NCBI RefSeq assembly: GCF_001942625.1
Contig: NZ_MLCL01000004.1
Location: forward strand, 84,943 to 148,942
Source of the DNA: Mycobacterium syngnathidarum
Lineage (GTDB): Bacteria; Actinomycetota; Actinomycetes; Mycobacteriales; Mycobacteriaceae
Reading direction: 5' to 3'
Length of the DNA stretch: 64,000 bases
Part shown: one piece after another, positions 42,544-50,139 of the stretch
How positions within the stretch are numbered: the first letter of the stretch is position 1
Layout: the number at the start of each line of letters is the position of its first letter
Translations under genes and position numbers: made by a program
Notes under the pieces: generated by a model
What the model saw: the letters and a program-made list of their open reading frames with translations, nothing else
Told to the model about the DNA's origin: nothing
The model's database searches: none

Positions 42544-43374
42544 ATGGCCAAGAATGCGGTGCTCATCGGAGTCAACCGATACCGAATTCCGGGAAACGAC
42601 CTGCGCGGCTGCGTTCCCGACGTGAAAAACATGGCCAAACTGCTTCAGCGGCAATTCGGATTCGATTCCGACAGTATTTCCGTGATCACGGACTTCACGG
42701 CCACCAAGGAAGCGATCGAAACCGCCGTCACCGGGTTGATCCGCGGCGCCCGGCGCGGCGACGTGCTGCTGGTGCACTACTCCGGTCACGGTTCCAATGT
42801 GCCCGACGACAACGGGGATGAGTCCGACAAACGCGACGAGATCCTGTGCCCCACCGACCTCGACTGGAACGACCCACTCCGCGACGACTGGTTGCGCAGC
42901 GTCTTCGACGGACTGGCATCCGGGGTGAGTCTCACGGTGGTCACCGACTCCTGCCATTCCGGCACCGTCACACGCGCCCTCGAACCGCCCGACGCCCCGG
43001 TGATCGAGCGATATCTGCCGAGCCCGTGGGATCTGGCGGCCGTGGAGTCCGGGCGCGGCCCGGCCAGGACAACGCGGTCAGGCCGCCGCCCTAAGCCGGC
43101 GACCGATGTCGTCCATGTCGACATTCCCGAGGTACTCATCTCAGGTTGCCGGGCCGACCAGACCTCGGCCGACGCCGCCATCGGTGGCGGCTTCGCCGGA
43201 GCACTGACCTACAACCTGGTCGAGGCGGTGACCGAGTCCAGGATGCCGCTGTCATACCGGGAACTCCACGACCAGACCTGCGCGAAATTGAAACGTGGCC
43301 GCTACGAACAGGTTCCGCAACTCGAAGGTAGCGAAGCTCGTCTCGAGCAACCCTTCCTGTCGCCCCTCGAATAG
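42544..43374 (+). CDS. Metacaspase / caspase-like peptidase C14
   Basis: The 276-residue protein is a single caspase-fold domain starting AKNAVLIGVNRYRIPGNDLR. The catalytic dyad is complete: His82 in HYSGHGSNVPDDNGDE and Cys137 in TDSCHSGT. The DDNGDESDKRDE loop is the acidic segment of type I metacaspases, which cleave after Arg or Lys and often need Ca2+. A basic, probably disordered insertion (RTTRSGRRPKP, about residues 179-189) could be a self-cleavage site. AAAAGGA precedes the ATG. The CHAT-lipase gene follows 13 bp downstream. The likely role is a protease of the cell-death island, activated by the sensor proteins encoded opposite. Confidence 0.92.
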   Translation: MAKNAVLIGVNRYRIPGNDLRGCVPDVKNMAKLLQRQFGFDSDSISVITDFTATKEAIETAVTGLIRGARRGDVLLVHYSGHGSNVPDDNGDESDKRDEILCPTDLDWNDPLRDDWLRSVFDGLASGVSLTVVTDSCHSGTVTRALEPPDAPVIERYLPSPWDLAAVESGRGPARTTRSGRRPKPATDVVHVDIPEVLISGCRADQTSADAAIGGGFAGALTYNLVEAVTESRMPLSYRELHDQTCAKLKRGRYEQVPQLEGSEARLEQPFLSPLE

Positions 43375-43387
43375 CACTGACAGACCC

Positions 43388-46300
43388 ATGGCCGTCAAGC
43401 TCTGGATTTCCGGTCTCGAGGACGAGGCCCACAACCCTTCGGTACGCGCAGCCACGCCCGGTGCCCAAACCAAAGCTTCCGACACCGGCCTGCTCGACGT
43501 GATCGAGGTGGCCCGCTCCTTCAACCTCTCTCCGCCGGCCCGCGAGCAAAACCCGAAACCCCAAGGCATCTCGGTCGACGACGACGCCGTCCTCGAGATC
43601 GAGATCGAAGGCGGATTCACCACCTGGATCTCGGCCAAGAGATACTACGAGGAAGCACCCCTGCTCAAACCCGAAGCGATGGTGGGTGACGCAGTCAGCG
43701 TCGACACGCTCCCGCGAGCCTCGGAGCGAGGGGTCAAAGAATGGCTCACCACTCGGGTACGGGTGCTGCGATTGAAGCCCGACGCCATCACCGACAAGCT
43801 CGCCGACCCCACGCGGTGGCCGACCGACCTCCTCGACGAAGCCAAGGACCTCGGCATCAACTTGCTGGCGAAGGTCCCCGCTTGGTTCGCCACCAAAGCA
43901 TTGATCCGGATGATCGAGAACAATCTCAGACCCGGCCCGGGCCTGTACACGTGGGAGGACGCCACCCGCGAGATGGGGACGCCGGCGCCCGCGCCCGTCG
44001 ATTTCAAGGACACCGACGTCGACAAGCCGTTGCTGGTCTTCATCCACGGCACCGCATCTTCCACCCGCGGCAGCTTCGGCGCCTTCCTCACCAACGAGGC
44101 GCAACCCCAGTGGCTGGAACTACAGCGGCTCTTCGACAAGAACATCTACGCCTTCGAGCACCGGACGTTGAGCGAGAGCCCGATCGACAACGCCATCGAG
44201 TTGCTCACCGCGCTACCCCGCAACGCCAGGGTCAGCATCGTCTCGCATTCCCGCGGCGGACTGGTCGGCGACCTCGTCACGCTGACCTCGATCAACACCG
44301 AGCTCGTCGCGAACTTCAAACGCGGCAATCCCGACCTGGACGTGGCCGATCTGCACGACCGCAGGCAACTCGGCCGGCTCGCCGAACTCATTGCGCACAA
44401 ACAGCTTCGGGTGGAACGATTCGTGCGCTGTGCATCGCCGTCCCGCGGCACCCTGCTGGCCGGAGAGAATATCGACGTCTTCCTGTCGGTGCTGACCAAC
44501 CTGATCGGGTTCATTCCCGGTGTCGGCGGGACTCCGCTCTACGAGGTGATCAAGCGGACCGCACTCGAGATCGTCAAGAACCGGACCCTGCCGTCGCTGG
44601 TACCCGGGCTCGAAGCGATGATGCCGCAGTCGCCCCTTGTCGCGCTGCTCAACAATCTGAGCGATCCTGCGCTCGGCGCGATGGGCGTCATCGCCGGTGA
44701 CATCCAGCCCGGCAACTGGCTCAAGAAGATCGGGGTGTTCGCCAGCGACCACGTCATCTATGAAGGCCGGGACAACGATCTTGTGGTCAACACCGACGCC
44801 ATGTTCCACGGTGCCCGCCGGACGGCCGCCCGCTACATATTCGACCAGGGCGCCGACGTCAGCCACTTCAACTATTTCAGCAATCCGAGCACGCGTGGTG
44901 CGCTCGTCGAGTGGCTGGCGGCGCCCGCCGACAAGCCTCCGCAGGTCTTCCGGGACATCGTCGCCGACGATCTGGAGCCGGTGCCGATGCTGCGTTCACT
45001 GCAGACCCGCGCCAACGCGGACCAGCCGATTGTCTTTGTGCTGCCGGGGATCATGGGCTCGCACCTCAATATCGGCGAACGCTCGGTCTGGTTGCGCTAC
45101 CTCGCCTTGCTGCGCGGCGGACTCGGCGATCTCGCCGACGTCACGGCGGCCAACGTGCGTCCCGTCGCCCTGGTCGGCGACGGCTACCGCAAGCTGTGCG
45201 AGTTCCTGCAGAACTCTCACGAAGTCATCCCATTCGCCTACGACTGGCGCCGGTCGGTGACCGAGGCGGCCCGTCTGCTGATCGTCGAGGTCGAGAACGC
45301 CTTGCGACGAACTCAGCAGCCGGTACGGATCATCGCTCACAGCATGGGCGGGCTGGTGGTGCGCTCGATGATCGCGCAGGCCCCCGACCTGTGGGAGCGC
45401 ATCTGCGAACGCGACGGCGGGCGACTGGTGATGCTCGGCACGCCGAACCGCGGCTCGCACGACATCGTCGAGTCGTTGTTCGGCAGCGCGGCAACCGTAC
45501 AGAAACTCGCGATGCTCGATCTCACCCATGACACAGCGGAGATCGTCGACATCATCGGGAACTTCCCCGGCGTACTGGAGCTGCTGCCCGACGACGAGCG
45601 CTACTTCACGGTTTCCCGCTGGCGGGACTACCGCAACGAACGCGGCGGGTCGGCGGTCCCGGGCGAGGCCCTGCTGGCTGCCGCACGAGCCACACACGAC
45701 ACCATCAAGGACCATCTGTCCGGCCTACCCCATCCGGAGCGGGTGCACTACGTGGCGGGAACCTCGCCACGCACCGTCAAGGGCGTCGACATCATCGACG
45801 GTCGCGTCGTACTGGACTGCACGACCGAAGGCGACGGGCGGGTCACGTACGTCTCGGGCCGGCTGCCCGGCATCCGGACCTGGTACATGGACGCCGTGCA
45901 CGGCGATCTGGCGTCTCACGAGCCGAGCTTCCCCGCACTACAGGATCTGCTCGATTCCGGTGCCACCACACGACTCTCGGACAGCCCACTCAGCTCGGCA
46001 CGCGGAGGCGCGCACGACTACCGGGCGCTGCCCGAACCGGTGCTCTATCCCACCGAGACGTCGCTGGCGGCCGACCTCCTCGGGAAAGCCGCGCGCAAGC
46101 CGTATCAGGAGGGCACGCAGCCCAGCTTCCGGGTGTCGGTGGTCCACGACGATCTGCGCTACGCGCGCTATCCCATCGTGGTGGGCCATTACGAGGGCGA
46201 CACCATCATCGGCGCCGAGGCCCAGTTGGACGGACTGCTGCGGGGCGCGCTGACCGAACGTTATGCACTCGGGCTCTACCCGGGTGAGTTCGGATCCGTG

Positions 46301-49093
46301 GCGGTGGTCCTTCGCAAACCCACGGCAGTACAGAAGGCGCTGGCCCTACCGACCGGTGCGATCGTCGTCGGCCTGGGCAAATGGGGCGAGCTCAGCGCCG
46401 GCCAACTGAGCGACTTGCTTCGCCGCGCCGCACTCCAGTACGTGCTCGAACGACGCGACGGTCTGGGCGGGCCCACCGACGCGGACCGGGCAACGGAGAA
46501 GATCGGGCTGTCGGTACTGCTGGTGGGTGGCAACTCGACCGCGAACATCGCGGTCGGAGATTCCGTCGGGGCCATTCTGCGCGCGATCGGTCAGGCCAAT
46601 CGCGAACTCGCCGAGGGCAACAGCAATGCGCTGACCATCCAGGAAGTCGAGATCGTCGAGCTCTATGCCGACACGGCGATCGAGGCCGCGCATGCGGTCA
46701 ATCGCTTGGCTCCGCTGATCGGTAAGGAGCTGCGCACCGAGATCGAGGCGACGCGACTGCTGCGGCACGGCCGTGAGGGACGCCGGCGACTGACGGCCTC
46801 GGCCGACCGCCAGCACGCGTGGCGTAGGTGGGAGGTCAGCGTTGTCGAGCCGCCCCGCAAAACCCAGCCCGCATGCCTGCCCAAGCCGCTCGCCGACCGC
46901 CTCAAGCGCGCGGTGCTGGAGTCGGACAACGCTGACTCGGAACTCCTTGCCGCGCTGGCCGAACTGGCGATCAGCGGGCCCGCCGAGCCACCCGAGGCCC
47001 ACCGCGAGATCAGGTTCCTCACCTTGTCGGACCGCGCCCGCGCCGAAGCGACCAGCCAGCAACGGCAACCCGAACTGGTGGACCGGCTGATCAAGAGCTC
47101 GATCTCCCAAACCAGTTTCCGCTCAGATGAATCGCGGGTGCTGTTCGAACTCACGGTGCCCAACGAGCTCAAGTCGGGACTCGCCCAGGTCGACAACCTG
47201 GTGCTGGTCCTCGATGCCGAAAGTGCCACCTACCCATGGGAACTGATGAGCGCCGGTGAGGAAGCGTTGTGCATCGACAAGGCCCTGGTGCGTCAGTTGC
47301 AGACCACGAAGTACCGTCCACAGATCGGAGCACGCGCCGGTACCTCGGCGTATGTGGTCGGCGATCCGCTGGTCAGCGCGCCGTTCAGACAGTTACCAGG
47401 CGCGATGGCCGAAGCCGGCACGGTGTACAACCTACTGCGCGGACGCTTCGACGTCGAGAAGCCCGCGACGAGGCCGACTGCACTCGAAGTGCTCGCCGGG
47501 CTGTACCAGAAGCCCTACCGCATCGTGCATCTGGCCGGCCACGGCCACTACGAACCGCCGGCTACCGCGGACGGCAAGGCCCGCAGCGGGATGGTGCTCG
47601 ACAACGGCGTCTTCCTCACCGCCGTCGAAGTCGGCCAGATGCAGCAGGTACCCGAGCTGGTCTTCCTGAACTGCTGCCACATCGGTCAGACCGGGCCGGA
47701 GGCGCCCTCGCGCCCGTCTGCCGTCGAGTTCAACCGGCTGGCCGCCAGCGTTTCCCGCGAGCTGATCGAGATGGGCGTACGTGCGGTGGTCGCTGCCGGC
47801 TGGGCCGTCGACGATGTCGCCGCCAAAGAATTCGCCCAGAAGTTCTACGAATGCATGCTCGGCGGCGAAGCTTTCGGCTTCGCGCTCAAATCCGCGCGTT
47901 GCCACACCTACGAACTGTTCCGCGAAAGCAACACCTGGGGTGCGTACCAGGCGTACGGCGATCCCGATTACCGGCTCGATCCCACTGCCGGCGGGACACC
48001 CTCGGCGTCCCCAGGACGCGTCGATATCGCCGAGTTCATCGACGCGGTGAACCACGTCGGCCGCAAGCCCGAAACCGGCTCCACAACTCTGGTTTCACGC
48101 GCACCACTCGTCGAGCAGCTCAACGCCCTGGTGCACGAATGCCCCGCCGACTGGCTTGAGCAAACCGATGTTCAGATGGCGATCGGCTACGCGTACGGCA
48201 ATCTGAGGCGGTTCGAGGATGCGCGCCGATACCTGATCGCGGCCCTGGCCGGAGAAGGTGAAACCTCCACGACGACGATGCGTGCCGTTGAGCAGCTCGC
48301 CAACTTCGAGGCACGTATGGCCAATGACGTCGCCGCCACCGAACCCGACTATGCCCAGCAGCTGTACGCGTCGGCCATCGAGCGCCTCGAGCGCCTCCTC
48401 GCGGTGTCCGAGACCGCCGAGCGGTACAACCTGCTCGGTGGTGCCTACAAGCGTCGCGCTGCGGGCGAATCGACCGGCAGGACAGCGAAGAAGATGCTGG
48501 CTCGCGCGTGCGAACACTACCGTCAGGCACATCTGCTCACGCTGCAGCGTCAACGCCTCGATCCCTATGCGGTGCTGAACTGGCTGACCCTGGCCACCAT
48601 CCTCGAAGAACCGGTACCCGATGCCGACGCGCTGATCGACCGTTGCGTGACCACTGCGCACGAGCAGTTCTCGACCGACCGCCGGTTCTATACGGCGGTC
48701 TCGATCGCGGACGCGGCGTTGGTGCGCGCGCTCAGGTCGGGTCGGCTCGGGCAGAACGGCCAAGCGGGAGAACAGGCGCTTGCCCACTTGCTGGCCCACT
48801 TCCAGGAAGTTGTCCTGCTCGCCGTACCTACCCTGGGCAACCTCGATTCGGTCTGCACTCACCTCGACGTCACCGGCAGGCTCTTGATGAAGATTCAGCC
48901 CAACCGGGCCAGTAGCCGGATGACGGTGGCCCACCTGGCTGAGCTGTGCCGCAGAATCTCCGGCGACCAACCCAATGGCCAGGGAGTCGAGCCCGCTGCC
49001 TCCGCGATCCGCAACGGGTCGGCCCCGAAGCCGGCTGCCGGGCGGCCGAAGCCGCCCAGGCGCCGACCGGGCGGCGAAGGGATGTCAGGTTAG
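43388..49093 (+). CDS. Giant multidomain effector: two alpha/beta hydrolases, macro-like segment, CHAT protease, TPRs
   Basis: The protein is 1901 residues. An N-terminal domain (1-200) of unknown type precedes hydrolase 1 (about 210-520: FIHGTASSTRG, nucleophile Ser288 in SHSRGG). Hydrolase 2 follows (about 545-860: VFVLPGIMGSHL, Ser652 in IAHSMGGL), resembling PGAP1/LCAT-type lipases. A segment at about 929-1060 resembles the macro-fold N-terminal domain of M17 peptidases (GAIVVGLGKWGEL). The CHAT protease lies at about 1265-1520, with His1385 in LAGHGHY and Cys1430 in LNCCHIG. TPR-like helices lie at about 1590-1800, and the tail is Pro/Arg-rich. No clear ribosome-binding site separates it from the metacaspase gene 13 bp upstream, so translation is probably coupled. 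It likely attacks membrane lipids and cleaves protein partners when triggered. Confidence 0.88.
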   Translation: MAVKLWISGLEDEAHNPSVRAATPGAQTKASDTGLLDVIEVARSFNLSPPAREQNPKPQGISVDDDAVLEIEIEGGFTTWISAKRYYEEAPLLKPEAMVGDAVSVDTLPRASERGVKEWLTTRVRVLRLKPDAITDKLADPTRWPTDLLDEAKDLGINLLAKVPAWFATKALIRMIENNLRPGPGLYTWEDATREMGTPAPAPVDFKDTDVDKPLLVFIHGTASSTRGSFGAFLTNEAQPQWLELQRLFDKNIYAFEHRTLSESPIDNAIELLTALPRNARVSIVSHSRGGLVGDLVTLTSINTELVANFKRGNPDLDVADLHDRRQLGRLAELIAHKQLRVERFVRCASPSRGTLLAGENIDVFLSVLTNLIGFIPGVGGTPLYEVIKRTALEIVKNRTLPSLVPGLEAMMPQSPLVALLNNLSDPALGAMGVIAGDIQPGNWLKKIGVFASDHVIYEGRDNDLVVNTDAMFHGARRTAARYIFDQGADVSHFNYFSNPSTRGALVEWLAAPADKPPQVFRDIVADDLEPVPMLRSLQTRANADQPIVFVLPGIMGSHLNIGERSVWLRYLALLRGGLGDLADVTAANVRPVALVGDGYRKLCEFLQNSHEVIPFAYDWRRSVTEAARLLIVEVENALRRTQQPVRIIAHSMGGLVVRSMIAQAPDLWERICERDGGRLVMLGTPNRGSHDIVESLFGSAATVQKLAMLDLTHDTAEIVDIIGNFPGVLELLPDDERYFTVSRWRDYRNERGGSAVPGEALLAAARATHDTIKDHLSGLPHPERVHYVAGTSPRTVKGVDIIDGRVVLDCTTEGDGRVTYVSGRLPGIRTWYMDAVHGDLASHEPSFPALQDLLDSGATTRLSDSPLSSARGGAHDYRALPEPVLYPTETSLAADLLGKAARKPYQEGTQPSFRVSVVHDDLRYARYPIVVGHYEGDTIIGAEAQLDGLLRGALTERYALGLYPGEFGSVAVVLRKPTAVQKALALPTGAIVVGLGKWGELSAGQLSDLLRRAALQYVLERRDGLGGPTDADRATEKIGLSVLLVGGNSTANIAVGDSVGAILRAIGQANRELAEGNSNALTIQEVEIVELYADTAIEAAHAVNRLAPLIGKELRTEIEATRLLRHGREGRRRLTASADRQHAWRRWEVSVVEPPRKTQPACLPKPLADRLKRAVLESDNADSELLAALAELAISGPAEPPEAHREIRFLTLSDRARAEATSQQRQPELVDRLIKSSISQTSFRSDESRVLFELTVPNELKSGLAQVDNLVLVLDAESATYPWELMSAGEEALCIDKALVRQLQTTKYRPQIGARAGTSAYVVGDPLVSAPFRQLPGAMAEAGTVYNLLRGRFDVEKPATRPTALEVLAGLYQKPYRIVHLAGHGHYEPPATADGKARSGMVLDNGVFLTAVEVGQMQQVPELVFLNCCHIGQTGPEAPSRPSAVEFNRLAASVSRELIEMGVRAVVAAGWAVDDVAAKEFAQKFYECMLGGEAFGFALKSARCHTYELFRESNTWGAYQAYGDPDYRLDPTAGGTPSASPGRVDIAEFIDAVNHVGRKPETGSTTLVSRAPLVEQLNALVHECPADWLEQTDVQMAIGYAYGNLRRFEDARRYLIAALAGEGETSTTTMRAVEQLANFEARMANDVAATEPDYAQQLYASAIERLERLLAVSETAERYNLLGGAYKRRAAGESTGRTAKKMLARACEHYRQAHLLTLQRQRLDPYAVLNWLTLATILEEPVPDADALIDRCVTTAHEQFSTDRRFYTAVSIADAALVRALRSGRLGQNGQAGEQALAHLLAHFQEVVLLAVPTLGNLDSVCTHLDVTGRLLMKIQPNRASSRMTVAHLAELCRRISGDQPNGQGVEPAASAIRNGSAPKPAAGRPKPPRRRPGGEGMSG

Positions 49094-50059
49094 GGGCCGG
49101 TGCGGCATCAGCGCATTCGGCGGGATCTGGCCGAACTTGCCCGCCTGGTAGTCCTCCAGCGCCTGGATGAGCTCGGATTTCGAGTTCATCACGAAGGGGC
49201 CGTAGTGGAAGACCGGTTCCCGAATCGGCTTGCCGCCCAGCAGCAGAACCTCCATCGCCGGCCGGTTCGAATCCTGAGTTCCCTCGGCCGACACGGTGAT
49301 CCGATCGCCCGGGCCCAGCACTGCGAGCTGGCCCTGATGGATCGGGTGGGCTACCGGGCCGACGCTGCCGCGTCCGCTCAGTACGTACACGAGTGCGTTG
49401 AAGTCGCGGTTCCACGGCAGGTTGAGCTGCGCGCCCGGTTCGATCGTGGCGTGCGCCATGGTGATCGGGGTGTGCGTGCTTCCCGGGCCCTGCGCACCGT
49501 CGATCTCACCGGCGATGATCCGGACGAGAGCTCCGCCGTCCGGTGAGGACAGCAGTTTGGCGTCGGGACCCTCGATGGCCTGGTAGCGCGGCGTCGCGAA
49601 CTTGTCCTTCTTGGGCAGGTTCACCCACAGCTGGATGCCGTGGAAGGTGCCGCCGCTCTCGACGAGCTCGGCCGGTGGGGTCTCGATGTGCAGGATGCCC
49701 GATCCTGCCGTCATCCACTGGGTGGCTCCGTCGGTGATCAAACCGCCGCCACCGTGGGAATCCTGGTGGGCGAAGCGACCGTCGATCATGTAGGTGACGG
49801 TTTCGAACCCGCGGTGCGGGTGCCAATCGGTGCCACGTGGCTCTCCGGGCTGGTACTCGACCTCACCCATCTGATCCATGTGGACGAACGGGTCGAGGTC
49901 TGCGGCGCTGACTCCGGCGAATGCGCGCACGACGGGGAATCCCTCGCCCTCGTACCCGCGCGGTCCGGTCGTGACGGAGCGGACCGGGCGCTCGGTTTCC
50001 GACGCCTGAGCTGCCCCGATGCGGGGCAGGGTCAAGGTGTCTGCAGTGATGGCTGGCAT
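49085..50059 (-). CDS. Pirin-family protein
   Basis: The 324-residue bicupin has the pirin signature DPFVHMDQMGEVEYQPGEPR and the metal site WHPHRGFETVTYMIDG, with His residues and Glu binding Fe. QWMTAGSGILHIE and a C-terminal cupin with VYVLSGRGSVG follow. Bacterial pirins can have quercetinase activity or act as redox-sensitive partners of other proteins. The ATG follows GGAGGTAGGAG. The 3' end overlaps the convergent CHAT gene by 9 bp, marking the island's edge. A long palindrome lies upstream and is probably its operator. Confidence 0.92.
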   Translation of the reverse strand: MPAITADTLTLPRIGAAQASETERPVRSVTTGPRGYEGEGFPVVRAFAGVSAADLDPFVHMDQMGEVEYQPGEPRGTDWHPHRGFETVTYMIDGRFAHQDSHGGGGLITDGATQWMTAGSGILHIETPPAELVESGGTFHGIQLWVNLPKKDKFATPRYQAIEGPDAKLLSSPDGGALVRIIAGEIDGAQGPGSTHTPITMAHATIEPGAQLNLPWNRDFNALVYVLSGRGSVGPVAHPIHQGQLAVLGPGDRITVSAEGTQDSNRPAMEVLLLGGKPIREPVFHYGPFVMNSKSELIQALEDYQAGKFGQIPPNALMPHRPLT

Positions 50060-50094
50060 CTCCTACCTCCAATGTGTGTAGCCTGATGACAGCT

Positions 50095-50118
50095 ATAACC
50101 GGACTGCGGTCCGATTAT
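50095..50118. promoter_or_regulatory. 24-bp palindromic operator upstream of the pirin gene
   Basis: Left half ATAACCGGAC (50095-50104) mirrors right half GTCCGATTAT (50109-50118) around TGCG, with one mismatched pair per 10-bp arm. It is 36 bp upstream of the pirin start and 22 bp from the ptsI stop. A TetR- or MarR-sized dimer would fit; no such regulator gene is adjacent. Confidence 0.6.
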
Positions 50119-50139
50119 TCCTTGGCGGGTACGCGGCGG

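Noticed and set aside
36484..49093. Classical genomic-island borders (integrase, tRNA, attachment repeats) around the conflict-system genes
   Set aside because: None were seen. The flanking FUSC and pirin genes abut or overlap the island genes directly, so acquisition by an integrase is not supported by this sequence.
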